NCBI GenBank assembly: GCA_002900995.3
Contig: CM035306.1
Location: 3,506,100-3,570,099, forward strand
From: Ganoderma boninense
Lineage: Eukaryota > Basidiomycota > Agaricomycetes > Polyporales > Polyporaceae
Reading direction: 5' to 3'
DNA: 64,000 nucleotides
Below the pieces are notes generated by a model, which made no database searches, was not told where the DNA came from, and worked only from the letters and a program-made list of their open reading frames with translations. Numbering within the stretch: position 1 is the stretch's first letter; the number at the start of each line of letters is the position of its first letter. Shown here piece after piece: positions 1 to 11,789 of the stretch. A program made the position numbers and the translations under genes.

Positions 1-411
1 TTGAAGTGTATCAATAGGTCCGCCGTCCAAGACTAGTATGTACCCCGTGTTACTAGTGCGCCCTCCTGCGCAGCGGTGTTACTCTAGCCGTCGTTGTGTT
101 GCCCGCATTTCAAACATGAATGCTTCTCACACTTCTTGGATGTGTCATAGTTCTTTGCGACACCACCTCTGAGCGTATAGCAGCGTTGCTATTTTTTCAG
201 TATAACCGTCTGTAGCCATAATTCATAGGTTTCGCTGAGAGCGGCTTAGTGCCGCAGTACCTCTGTGTTCTTTATGCCTGCGACGGCATATAAATGCAGG
301 TAACTCTTTCACAGGTCCCAGCTCATCTGCCGCGTGTACGGACCGCTGCGCCCCATGTCCCCTCAGCTTATATCCTCGTACTACCGGCGGAATTCCCACC
401 AGACGCAAGCA

Positions 412-1029
412 ATGGCCTACCAAGGCGACGACGCCCCTCGTTTAGTCGAGCAGACCGGGACTCTCTACACCTATCACGGTCGCGACATCACTGCCGCCGT
501 CCTCAACGCTTCAGACTACGATGAACTTGTGGAGGACGATTTGTTATTCGCAACTCCTGAAGGATCCATCGAGGACGATGCTCCTCCTAGCACGCAGCCA
601 AGACCGCCCGTGTGGAACGATCCTGAGGCCCTACGGGCCAACGCTGTTGCTTCTTCAGATACTTCTATGCAGCATTTCATCTGTTTTGTCTACCGAGGCA
701 CGGCGGTGAGCTTATTCCAGTCTCTATAGTCGGATCTACTTACCGTCTGTAGTTCTGGTTTAGAATATCCATCGCCATAGACGAGCCTGTCTTAGGTGAC
801 CGCCTTCAACCCCGCGTATGCGTACGTCTCGTAGACCCTCCGGCGAGCCGTGACCCTGCTGCGTTCCCGGCGGGGGTTGTAATCGAGCAGCGGATGCAAG
901 ACGGTTTGAGGAGAGAGCTTGTGGAAGCGTTAGAACAGCCGTCGACCTCACCGATCTTCAGGTATGCGACCTGCCGTGCCTGTGTATGCCTGTGTTGACT
1001 TGTTGTACAGATCTTCATCGCTGTACTAG
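412..1029 (+). CDS. Three-exon hypothetical protein
   Basis: I do not recognise this protein. Exons 412-705, 753-961 and 1011-1029 are joined by introns 706-752 (GTGAGC...CTGTAG) and 962-1010 (GTATGC...TTGACTTGTTGTACAG, with a branch-point-like TTGAC), and the frame stays open to give about 173 aa. The first exon is acidic and proline-rich near its end; the second encodes an amphipathic stretch with ERMQDGLRRELVEALEQ. The ATG at 412 is the first that keeps the acidic N terminus; one at 334 is in the same frame. The last exon is short, and a different acceptor could extend the gene to about 1143, where a basic stretch (GHPRRAVSNVIRHRRDR) is open in another frame. Role unknown. Confidence 0.45.
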
Positions 1030-2780
1030 GCCACCCCCGTCGCGCCGTCTCGAATGTCATCAGGCATCGTCGGGACAGGATGGCCTCTAGTCGTGTTGTA
1101 TACATGCGAAGTCTGAATTTGTATGCCGTTAGAAAGCGTATGTAGTGATCAGGAACATCCGCATCGTGTGCCTTGAAGACCATCTCTTGCCCAGATATCG
1201 GTACCTTGTAGTATATATCGCGGTTTATACATGCACTGTAGTTACCGTCGGATTTGCTGCAAACATTGAGCGCTTTTGCATACGTCCTTCCATAGCGTAT
1301 ATGTTCTCGCGGTGTGCGTCCGAGTCGCCAAAGATGGATCTCCCTGACTGCGTCGTGCGAGAAATCAGCTCTGATCACCTACGAAATATACGACTCACCA
1401 CGAGTTAACATAGGTGTCAACTGGCGCTCTTTTGCGGACATCGTTAGCAGACAGCGCGCGTCATGCGTCTCAGGTGGTCCTGCGCAGTAATATTCCCGGC
1501 ACGGGGGCGGTTGATCGCCTCGCGGGTGTAAGGAACACTATTCTTACCCACTCTGCGTCACGGCGTCTCCTAGACACCAGTGCTTTGGAGGCGGATCCGC
1601 GGCATCGTGTCACATTTCCCACGTGGGCTCGCACAGCCTCTTGGTCAGTCTTCGACCTCTTATCCTACGGGAGCGACCTTGCGAATCTCGCTTCATCGAA
1701 ACATATGCCGCGCGGACCGCGGAGGTCTCGCAATTACGACCACGACCCCTGTACCTCAGAGGTCCTGTTGGTAAGTGACTTATTTGTTGCTATACGCCGC
1801 GGGCCGCAACACTTCGTACATTTCGGCTCGTCCCTCCCAGTGTCGCTGAGCCTTGTTCCATACGTTCTAGCTGCGAGGAAGACTTTCTACTGTGGTAGCG
1901 ACACCGAGACCATCCAAAACCGATGCTATGTGGCTCTACATCCGTCCTACGGTTCTTGTTCGCAGACCCGCCGATAAGTTTCGAGGTTGGTCACCCTGGG
2001 TTTCGCCATGTTCTCCTAACCTGCAATCGAAAGTGAACATCGCCCTTTACCGAGTGCTGACCGTCACGGCAACTGACCGTATGTCGAGGAGTTAATTGCA
2101 CATCGCTCGGTGTCCTCCGGCCTTCGACGTGAGGACTGTCGCACAGGCCCTGTATGACATCGGAAAATCCTCCGCCCATCGTCGCCCAGGGTTGTTGTTG
2201 CCACCTCCAGGGAATAGTAAACTCGGTACCCACGACGTTTTTGTACACGTGTGTCTGTCGCGCCTTCATTTGACATGACCTTGCCCATTTGATCCAGTTA
2301 AACAGCGCGTACTGACGAAGCAATAGATGATGTGCTACTTGTGCAACAGCGCGCATGTTGAAGCTACCCTCCTTCCAGGACTCATAAGTGTCTCCCGTAT
2401 ATCTTATTCAAAGACTGTCTGATGTCGTGTTGTTGTTGATGTACAGCCCAAGTGCCTTAGAATATCTACGGACCGTCAGCCCACTACAATGGCTGGTTCG
2501 TACAACCCTCCATCGAGCAAGCGGCAATCTCTCAGCAATATTTCCTCTTGGTAGTAACTATCATGGGGTGCTACGGCATCCGTTCGCAAGCTGGCTTCTT
2601 TGTTTCTGCAAAACCTTTGCTGTGAAAAATCGCCCGGCTTCCGCCGACCCCGAGCTTGTTGCACGACGGGCTAAAAGCGCCTCGCTCTTTTCCCCCTCGC
2701 GGTACGGGACCTGCACCACTACATAACAGGATTCATCTCCACTACTCGCCTCGCCCCCCCCCCCCTGCGCACTCTCTGTT
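1030..2780. other. Stretch without a supportable gene
   Basis: Open frames here, such as 1414-1977 on the plus strand (187 codons), have no recognisable motif and no convincing exon structure. A plus-strand stretch just after 1400 in a second frame (VNWRSFADIVSRQRASC) is protein-like but short. A run of more than ten C sits at about 2752-2766, immediately before the MYND gene. Confidence 0.4.
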
Positions 2781-3669
2781 ATGGGCTCCCATGCCGCTCC
2801 TCCGCCTCCCCTGCCGTTCCGCCCACACACTCATCCAATCGAGTGCCTTCGGGTAATCGAAGCACCTCGTTGCGCCGTCTGCGGACGCCCTACGATATAC
2901 TACTGTGGGGGCTGCCTCGCAGGCCCTGCATTCTGTACCGCTGAGCATTTCATGAAGGTACCTTTTCCCTCCGTTCTGCAGACTTTTGAACTGCACCTGA
3001 TTCGTGTTAATCTTAGCATTGGCCCATACACTCGCAGACTTGCGGCCGTGACGTCCCCGGATCGCAACTTTCCGACCATGCGCGACTAGCTGCTTACCCC
3101 TATGCTGGGCGCATCACCCTGCGGACCAGAAGTGCTGTCGATCCTCTCCCTCCTGTCTCCACCAACCATATGCCCGGTCGGTCTCATAATGGGGGTCCGT
3201 ACGATTATATTGTGAATGCCTTGTATGCGAGGCACGATGGGGGTACGTCATTTCGCGAGTTCTCGAAGTCCACTCTGGTGTAGTGGGGTCTGACCCTCGC
3301 ATAGAGGACTGCCAGATCTTGCCGGTGAATGTTTCCCCTACCCCTGCCGATCCCAGCGCCGCGATTCCATTGGCACTGTGCTTTGACACCAAGACGGTGT
3401 CCCGCTCTTTCATCATTTGGTACGACAAGTCTCTCAAGTTGCTGGACTCCCCTCTACACGTCTATTACTGTGGCGAGGACCACGACGGAAGGTATAACCC
3501 CAACCGCGCCTTGGTTCGCCTCACCCAGACTATCAATATTCAACTGCGCCGGCCGTGGTATGGTTCGCTGGTGATTGTGAAATTTGCTTCGCATGCCTGC
3601 TCAAGTTACATTGATCTCACAATCCTCGATGCTATCCATATTAGAGACTACTTTGCTTACTTTGCATAG
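2781..3669 (+). CDS. MYND-type zinc finger protein
   Basis: Exons 2781-2957, 3017-3242 and 3284-3669 join in frame to give 262 aa. Residues about 31-68 hold a MYND-like finger, CAVCGRPTIYYCGGC then FC...H, completed across the first splice junction by HWPIHSQTC, so the zinc ligands only come together after splicing. That is direct support for the intron model. The C-terminal part (LDSPLHVYYCGEDHDG, then SLVIVKFASHAC and a YF-containing end) resembles a multi-copy basidiomycete family of small MYND proteins that I recall from polypore genomes. MYND fingers usually bind proline-rich peptides, often in transcriptional repressors; the partner here is unknown. The start at 2781 is the first ATG of the exon. 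Confidence 0.7.
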
Positions 3670-5411
3670 TGTCGCCCTTCCACTGTCAATAGGCGTGTGC
3701 GATCATCTAGAGTCAGTCACATCATTCCGTCTGATCCCCTTTGTTACATGTCTTCTCCTCATCCTATGTCCTTACACGTCGAGCATTATCTCTGCCATAT
3801 GGTTACTCAACATGCACATCTTCGTTCTCCCTGAGACTTCTTTTGTGTATACCTGAGAAACATCCAGTTGTACCTATGTGTCCCATAATGTAATAGATAA
3901 ATTCTGCACCTCCCGTTCAATGCAACTAAACGCCCTATTATTTGTCGGCGAGGAGGATTCTCTGTCTGTACACAGTCGTCATCTTGCCTCTCACAAGCTG
4001 CTGTCCGTAATATCTCGGGCGGTTATCTCAAGCGTTTACTAGATGGTTCTTATCAACCACGTTCTTTGTGCTGTACGTCATCAAGTTACACGGGCTACAT
4101 CCATTAATCTTTAAAAGGAGAGTCGTGTATGCCCTTGCCGGCGTAATCTACTGCCGTAGTTCTTGCCGGCAGCAATCTTAAATTTTCCTACTGAGCTCTT
4201 AGTCAGAGTCCGAACCCCTCGGGTCTGAACTATCTCTGTAGCAAGTAACATACCTCCATGAGTGACTTCTGTACTGACTTCGGTGAAGTGCCGGCAAGTG
4301 ACATGGGTTCTAGTACAACTGCACATGTGCTGTCAGTTTCACTTCCTTTCAGAGTACCTCATCTGACCTCTGACCTTCTGTACATAGAACACTGGTGTCC
4401 TTTTTGACTGCTTCGATACTGATACATGGAACACTGGTGGCCGGGTCGCTGAAAGCAACGGGCACCTCGGGTGCTAGGCGCATCACTTCAGGAAACGGGG
4501 TGAGCAAAGGCGTGGAGGGTACCGCTTCTCAACCTGCATCGAGTCTCACCCTTTTTTTATACCGTACACAGGCTCATGTTTTCCATACCTTTCCGTACAC
4601 GGACTCCAACCCCCGGCCTCCATATCATTTCCGCCCTGCCGGCTCGCCAGATCGCAACGTGCCAAGACTTTCTCCCAATGATCCGCTGCGTTGCCGGAGA
4701 CTGATAACCCAGTCAACACAGTCCTCTTATATGCAAGTAGGATGCTTAACTTACGAAAGAGACTGTTAACTCACGGCCAACAGGCGATGTATCATGTTCC
4801 ATCCTACGAAGTGTCGATGCATCATGTACTTGGGCGTTGAGAAGTTGGTATCTTGCATTACAACAACTCCCGTCTTGCGGTGCCTACCCGTGCGCTGCGC
4901 TGCGGCCCGGGTGTTCCCTAAGCGCCGCTTACTCCTCGCCACCAGATTCAACCTCCGTCGTGTGCCGTCTCTCTCGCTACACCGGTTACCGAAACGTATC
5001 CCCATGCAGGCACGCATATTGTTGACGTGTCAGTCCGGGCGAAGGTTCCTTTCGACCCCTCTAGACGTGTACTGCAGAGCTTCCACAGCCCAGAACACCC
5101 CCTCTCGGACCACGCCGGTAACTCCTAGCGCCTTTTGCCTTTTTCGCCTCGGCGCATCGGTTCCACGTCTTGTCAAGGGCTACTCCTTAATTCAGTTTGT
5201 AACGTGGTACCCAAAACACTCGGATCGGGCTAACGACTTTTAACGGTGGCGGAGCGTCTTAGCTCGCTTCGGTGCAGCCATCCTGTCGACGCAAATTGCT
5301 GTGAACTTTCGGTCACCTCCTTTCTGCAACCTTCGCCTCGACATTTATGTCCGCATCGGAAGCGACCAACCTCCGCGCCAAGGAATGCCTCCTGACCTTT
5401 AAACCTCTCCG
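3670..5411. other. Stretch without a supportable gene
   Basis: AT-richer and broken by stops in all frames until about 4390. A short direct repeat, GAACACTGGTG, occurs at about 4387 and 4430. The plus frames 4395-4769 and 4794-5243 are open but carry no motif and look like by-products of pyrimidine-rich sequence. The final 200 bp may contain the promoter and a 5' exon of the next gene. Confidence 0.35.
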
Positions 5412-6773
5412 TTGATCTTGCGACGCTCCAACCTATCCCAAGTGCCCTGCTCGACACCCACGTTCATCGTTCTTGCCCACGTCCCGTGTCTTCTGCCCTC
5501 CATGCAGGAGCCCCTAGAAAAGTCGTCGTTGCTGTCGTACGTACCCGTTACACTTATCCGGCCTATAGATTCACTGATTATTCCTCGTCGCAGTGCCAAC
5601 CTCCTGTGGCATCATGGAGACAGTGCTGTACGCCCCCATATTTGCGAACAGGTGTGCAGTTTCACTCCGCAGCGATGTTGCCTCTGGGCCAACGATTTTT
5701 GCAGACGCGTCGCCCTTGCCAGCTACTTCGTCTTTCCGTACATGCCTATGGCTTCCTTGCTCGCCTGGCGCGCGACATGTCGGGACACCTACGTATTGGC
5801 AACGAGGGAACTCCGACAGTCCCTCTTTATGTTGTTGTCTCCGTTCTTTCCAAACCCTGTCCACTTCCTGCGAGTCCTTACCCACTGGGGTGGCCTCATC
5901 GTCGGCGAGGCAGCCCTCTCACACATCCTTCACGACCCTCTCATTTGCCGCTCTAAGCTGGAGATCGCCGTCGGTAACGCCCTCTACGAACCATTTCTCC
6001 ACCGCGTCGCCCAACTCATTCTGGTCGCCACCCACATCGCGCACGAAATCAACATACCAGCCCCACCGTCATTCCCTACTCTCCGACGCATTACTCGCAT
6101 CACGGAGTTCCAGCTGCACTCCGGCCTCGTCATCCACGTTTACGAATCTGCCACCTCCTCCCCATGTGACGTCGTCTCTGGAGAATGGACTACAATGCTC
6201 ATGAACTTTGTCACGGAGTCGTCCTTCGGCTGTGCTTATCCCCGCCTAACCCTCAACAAGCGAGGTCTGTCTTGCGACGGCCGCATGAATTCCAGGAGAT
6301 GGTCAGACTGCGATACGGAAGCGCACCTCCAGTCGCAGGGTGTCGCATTTGCCCGCTACTCAGAGAGGTGGCCGTCATTCACGTGCGGACCTTACTCCGG
6401 CTCGTTGCCACCGATTACTGGGTGTGGCAAGAGCGTCCACGTATGCCCGTTCCAGGAGAGGTATTTTGGGGACCCTGGGTCGCTCGTTGTCTTTTATGAT
6501 GGCTTTTTCGTCGATTTGGATGGCTTGCAGGACTCGAAGGTCGCCCCCTACGGCCCAATGACTGCGTGGCGCATCCCTACCCTGGAGACTTGTCAGGGTC
6601 GGTGTCTCGAGGACGAGTCGATCTTACCAGCTCACATTGTGTCCATCCTCATCCAGTTTGTGCAAGACAAAGCTGTACTTATGCCCTTACCTCGCTCCCC
6701 GGCTACTCAGAGTACTGTACGTACGTGCGGCCCGTTCACTACTGCTCGACCACCTCGCCGTTCCTCCATCTAG
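5412..6773 (+). CDS. F-box/nucleotidyltransferase-like family protein, copy A
   Basis: A 453-codon frame; the part that looks like protein starts at MPMASLLAWRATCRD (about 5742), an F-box-like helix, so the true start may be there or in an upstream exon. Then come THWGGLIVGEAALSHIL and SKLEIAVGNALYEPFL, which align with the GS...DLD region of copy B at 11790-12605. The C-terminal half has CAYPRLTLNKRGL, a VAFARYSERW segment and CPFQERYFGDPGSLVVF, a Cys-Pro...RYFGD signature I associate with a large uncharacterised Agaricomycete family. The aspartates expected of an active nucleotidyltransferase are replaced (SKLEI), so catalysis is doubtful. Introns cannot be excluded at the C terminus. Function unknown. 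Confidence 0.55.
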   Translation: MILRRSNLSQVPCSTPTFIVLAHVPCLLPSMQEPLEKSSLLSYVPVTLIRPIDSLIIPRRSANLLWHHGDSAVRPHICEQVCSFTPQRCCLWANDFCRRVALASYFVFPYMPMASLLAWRATCRDTYVLATRELRQSLFMLLSPFFPNPVHFLRVLTHWGGLIVGEAALSHILHDPLICRSKLEIAVGNALYEPFLHRVAQLILVATHIAHEINIPAPPSFPTLRRITRITEFQLHSGLVIHVYESATSSPCDVVSGEWTTMLMNFVTESSFGCAYPRLTLNKRGLSCDGRMNSRRWSDCDTEAHLQSQGVAFARYSERWPSFTCGPYSGSLPPITGCGKSVHVCPFQERYFGDPGSLVVFYDGFFVDLDGLQDSKVAPYGPMTAWRIPTLETCQGRCLEDESILPAHIVSILIQFVQDKAVLMPLPRSPATQSTVRTCGPFTTARPPRRSSI

Positions 6774-9700
6774 AATGACCTTCCTGTCGTCTCTCGCGGA
6801 CGACCGACGCATGCTGCGATCACTTCCGCTTTGCTTTAACCTGCCCTCCTCCCCGTCTCCGAACATGTTGCTACTCACGCCCATCAAACCCTCGGGCCCA
6901 ACAAAATCCAAACTACTGCCACTGACATTCGCTATCGCCGACACCCCTGACTGCGTTTCGAAGAATCAATATCGATCCACCCCTCGCTATTTACTACAGG
7001 TACATCGCATCCTTCCGTCCTCAGTTTCAAAGCCATAGGACCTGCGTCGCTCATCGCTTCCCACTACGATGTCAACAACTGTCCATCCGGGAATGACCGT
7101 CTATGCACCTACCCTCCTGTACCTTCGCGTTTAATATGCTGGCTCGAACCGACTCGCAGATCCTTCACGATACTATCCAAAGCAGTCGCTGCACGACTAG
7201 CGATTCACGTCTGGGGAACGGAAAGCAGGCTCTACTGCCGCGTACGCAACACTGCGTTCGCTTCGTTTTTCTTAATGCACCGGTCCGAATACTAATCCGA
7301 CTGCGTGTCTTACGTGTAGGCGCTCTAACCCCCCCCCCTCTTCCTCGCACCGTTAGCAATCCTCGCCAGGTCCCGAAGCCTCTGTCGCCTAATCGTCAGA
7401 CCTTCGGCTGTGAACCGCGCTTCAAGGCAAATGTTCTCCGCGCCACGTAACGTCGTACAGCGGAAATGTTACCCAAACTCCGATGCCGCCTCGCACGTTT
7501 CGCTCGCAGTGAGCCGGCGTGCCGCCCCATCATCACCATCTGCGAACTTCAGGCACGTTTGAGAACGGGTCTAAAACCCTGCACTGGGTGTTCCACCACA
7601 CCGGGTGCCGGAACGTCATCTGCAGGCGCAGCATACGCAGTCCACCCATTCTTGTAGTAAGAAGTCATTATCGCACCCGCATCTTATCACAACGTCCGCA
7701 CTAGATGCACCTTCACACTGCGCATGCTGGAACGTGCGACGACACTCCCGCTTCGAAGGTTACGAACCTCGCACCGGAGTCTTTCTTTCTCACACTGCTC
7801 CCGCAAATTCAAATGCCGACCTTCTTTCTCCTCCCTGACCCCCCGGTACCAATTCCCAAATGAGATTCACTCAACGCCCCCGCTCTCATTATGAAACAGC
7901 TGACCGCGCGAGACGTCCCACATTTTGAACTAGTCCAGTCAGCTGCCAGCTATGCACTTTAGCCTGTGGCGCACACTTCGTTGTTATGTGTCCCGCACTC
8001 CAGAGTGCTTTGTTCGTACTTATCGCGCAGCGGCTCCTTCGGCAGCCTTCTACTAAGGAAAACCTTGTGTCTGCGCCCGCCACGTCTATAGCCCCGGATA
8101 TATGTAGCGGCCGGTTTCTGCGTGAGCTGCGTTTACGGCGTCCGTACATGACAACCACACCTCTTCCTGCGTTATGCCAGCTGTTCCTTCCCGCTACTCC
8201 AAACCCAAGCGGCCGTCATCATATAGGACAGGGCGTACAGAACTATCCTTCGCCGACGTAACCTTTCTGGTCTCGCGCTCCCCGTTACTGCGGACCTGGT
8301 CCCTAATCTTTCGCGATTGTTTGTTCTCCTCGTGCCGCTGCCAAGGACTCATTGTAACCCCGGTTGAAACACAACTTTCGACGTCACCGGCTCACAACCT
8401 CCATTCTTACCAATCTTCCTCGTGTGTTCACTTCAACCCACTACCATTCATACCTACGCGCTCCATCGATAATTCGTACTAACCTCGAAAGCTTGACACG
8501 GTTCTGACCAACACACGGCTAGTCCTCTTTCCACGCCTACTCGGTGCCACGGCATTAGTACGTCTACATACCCCGACCCCGTGTTCCTGCCTCGCGCCGT
8601 ATGTTCCACCCACGGGGCTCATTTTCCTGCCCGCGCGTAGTCCTGCCCGTCCACCCCAACGTTAAACAGGCGAGAACCATCCAATCGTGCAGCCCCAAAC
8701 CGGAGTACCTTACCAACTCCTGTATGTACTCTGCTCCATCCGGGGGCTTCGGCCTCCACGGCCATTTCACCTCCGAATTCGACAACCACAGCGCAGCATC
8801 GGTCCTGATACACACTACCACCCACGCCCTCGGTGCCTCATACTACACCCGAACCTGTGATTCTGTTGACTACAACTGTTTTCAGTGCGTTACCCTTGCT
8901 CCTAACTGGTCAGTCGCCAAGTCCTGTCAGTCCCTCCTCCAAAAAGTAATACTCAGCTGCTGCAACTTCTCCCTGAGGTGCCGGGATCTCCATCGTCTAC
9001 GAGGCGCAATGCCATTCATACACAAAGGATCTGATTGCACGGGTCGCTTCTGGACTCGGCGACTCGCATAACTCAGCTCCTGCAGGCGCTCTCTGCTGGT
9101 CCCGCCCCGGTCGGCATCCAGCATCGCCTTTGATGCCCCGCCGTACCCATACATTCCTGCCAACTGCAAACTAGGCCGACGTCAACGACGGCGCCCAAAA
9201 TCTCACATACCGTTATTAGTAATCCCCTATTGAGGTGCAGCAGTGACCAGTGCGTACCGACCTCACTTGCCCGAAGCGTGCACCGCCTGTGCGTTAGACA
9301 CTAATATCTGCGAACGTAGAGACGCTAGGTCACTCCTCCCTGTGCATTACGTCCCACGTTGCAGGTTTCCGTCACCAAGAAACTAGTCATAAGCGACACA
9401 TTAGGCTGTATATCTGGAGTGAACGCGGCGTAATGTTGATGGCGACGCATATAAACAGTGGCCCCGATGACCACGATCGATTGTGCTGGGGAAACCGCGG
9501 AGGTGCGTCGGTTTGGAGTCAGTTGCATAACCCGCGGCCCAACAGGCCGGGAAGTGTCCGTAGCAGTCCATCGCACACTGACAAACCTTTTTGCATAACC
9601 AGTTATATCTTTGGCCCGTAGCCCGAAGCCTACGACAAAGTATTCACGTCTGAGATGTCAGGTCATCGTATGAATAACACACTTACAGCTATTTTCGACC

Positions 9701-10243
9701 AGACTCCTCTTGTGCCCACCTACCCGGCCACTAACGTCGATACCCCTAACCATCCGGGACTTTGAATGCTGAACGTCACCTGCAGTCTCGACCGCACGCC
9801 CGCAACCTAGTGACTGAGAGTCACCGCATACCAGGTCATTAGATGCAGTCAGCAACCCAGTTCAACTGTACGTGAGATTTCCTATGACGTACCATCGTTT
9901 CTCGCACTTGCCGTTCCCACGCAGGACACACCTCTCCTGTAGATGTAGAGTGCGCAGAGAGCTTGGTCTGTGGCCCCTTCGGCGCTTGAAGTACTGCCTT
10001 AGTCCAGCTTCCGCCGCTTCATTTCCTTTCCCACCCCTTTCCGCACTCCCACGGTGCCACCTTTGCATTCTTCAATTGTACAGAGGGCCTGACGCACACC
10101 CCACACCCTTCGGAAATGACCTAGGAAAGATCAGACCTCCGTCCGCCGCGCATGGTACGCATTGCCCTAAACCTTCTCGGATTTCTAGACCTCCCCATCC
10201 AGCTAACCGCGAAGCCTTTAGTATAACATTCGTTCATGCTCTC
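6774..10243. other. Long pyrimidine-rich stretch without a confident gene
   Basis: Several plus-strand frames stay open for 60-150 codons because C and T dominate, but none shows a domain. The best is 6949-7300, open without an ATG, with protein-like segments such as HYDVNNCPSGNDRLCTYPP and KAVAARLAIHVWGTESR; it could be an exon of an unrecognised gene or of copy A. The 8601-9071 frame (156 codons) contains clustered cysteines but no known zinc pattern. I see no tRNA, repeat array or transposon ends here. Confidence 0.3.
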
Positions 10244-11005
10244 CTACGCATACAAATCCTCGACTGAGTGCGCTGCACATCGCTCCGGACACATCGCGGT
10301 CTGATGTGGCTGGACCCGTTCACCTCGATGACCTCGTCTTTGTTCATAAACCCCACCCTCGCCGTCACTGATTACCCTTGAGAAGCCCCTCGCTAACCCG
10401 ACTTCCGGTTCCTTGTTGACCCAACCCTCCTCCTCTTTACCGCCGTCTACTTCGCCTCCTCCATCGGACTTTCGCCAACCCGCTCCCTCAGATGGCCCCG
10501 TGGAGTCTCCTCGCACTTTCATCACCTCCTCGATTCCGTCTTTCGCCGTATTCACGTCATCAGCCTCCCCTTCGAAGACGACGGACGCTCCCCTCGCATC
10601 CAACCCCTCCAAACTCGCTACCTCGGAGTATTCGATCTTGCTCTCCACGTTTACCCGCACCGTCGAGCGCACCACAACGTCATTGAAGTCCGGTTGAGAT
10701 CCTGACATGGCTATCTCCACGATCAGACCAGGCTGTCCCTCCTTGTTAGTACTGTTTTTGTAGTCACTGCTCCCACGTACCCGCATGCGCTTCCCTTTGA
10801 TATAATTGACGAACATATACACAGGACTTGTTGTGGCGTCGTGTGGCATAAACACCGTCGTTCCAGGTACGAATGGAACAGATGGTCTCGAAAACTGTGG
10901 TCCAACGTCGAAACCTGCGTCTGGTCGCACAATCGTCGATTGTGTCTTCACCCTGACACGGGCACCTCCCACTGAGAGGATTTCCACATTCACAAGGCCG
11001 TAACG
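10244..11005 (-). CDS. Hypothetical protein, 3' exon with acidic tail
   Basis: A minus-strand frame of about 250 codons that seems to start at a splice acceptor (TAATAACAG at about 11006-11014) rather than at an ATG, reading RYGLVNVEILSVGGARVRV and continuing through TIVRPDAGFDVGPQF, TTVFMPHDATTSP and MFVNYIKGKRMRVRG. The first half is rich in beta-prone hydrophobic repeats; the second half is acidic and glycine-rich, likely disordered. The upstream exon was not found, so the start is unknown. Its layout, a globular N part plus a long acidic Gly/Glu tail on the minus strand, resembles the gene at 15843-17786, but I could not show that the two are homologous. No function is assigned. Confidence 0.4.
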   Translation of the reverse strand, partial: RYGLVNVEILSVGGARVRVKTQSTIVRPDAGFDVGPQFSRPSVPFVPGTTVFMPHDATTSPVYMFVNYIKGKRMRVRGSSDYKNSTNKEGQPGLIVEIAMSGSQPDFNDVVVRSTVRVNVESKIEYSEVASLEGLDARGASVVFEGEADDVNTAKDGIEEVMKVRGDSTGPSEGAGWRKSDGGGEVDGGKEEEGWVNKEPEVGLARGFSRVISDGEGGVYEQRRGHRGERVQPHQTAMCPERCAAHSVEDLYA

Positions 11006-11789
11006 CTGTTATTACAGGAGAACTTAGGTTCAACAATCACAGCCTCAAAGCAACTGAACTATCACCGCACCTTCCTACGCGTCACTGGATGGCTGGGTAA
11101 CGGGATGTACAGAGGCACCGCGAGCACCAAGGTCGGAACGCCTTCCATACTTGCGGTCTAGTGGAAACTGACCACTACAACTTATACCTTTTCTTTCCAG
11201 ACCAAGCCCCCCTCCCCTCGGTAGGTATGGTACATCACAGTACCCTATTTTTGCACGTATAGTAGTGTAAATTCACTGGTGGCATGCGCACACTATCGTG
11301 TCTCACTTCTAATCGCAGCACATCTGAGTAATAACGCTACGGCTTTCGCTGTGCCGTACCTGTTCACCTAGCAACCGCAGGGACTGCATGTACACTCTTC
11401 GCAGCCTGCGGCGCCGGGTTCTTGACACTCTTGTCCATACCGTAAGACTCTGCGTTCCTTACTGACCACTTCCCACAGGTTGCCTAGCTCTCCCGCGGCA
11501 GCACAGTCGAAACCCTCCCCGTCCGCCCATGTTTGCCACATTATACGAACTTGCCCCCGGGAACGTTTAAAAAGTCTGTGTCGCAATGTACAGCTACCCC
11601 CAAATCTCTCGCCTCCGAGGTCTCGTGAGTTGCATACTCACATCCGAAACGCCTGCTGTTCGACGTCTAATACTCATCTCTACAAGATCCCGCGCCCCCT
11701 TCTTCTGTTGTCCATGTCGTGAGTACTATGCTGATCGTCGCCGTCTCTCACATTGATAACCGATACCCCTCAGTCTCGATACCGACACC
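11006..11789. other. Intergenic, nothing supportable
   Basis: Short frames only. The segment 11728-11789 could hold a 5' exon of the following gene, since an ATG at 11728 is followed by a pyrimidine-rich stretch ending in CAG. Confidence 0.3.
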
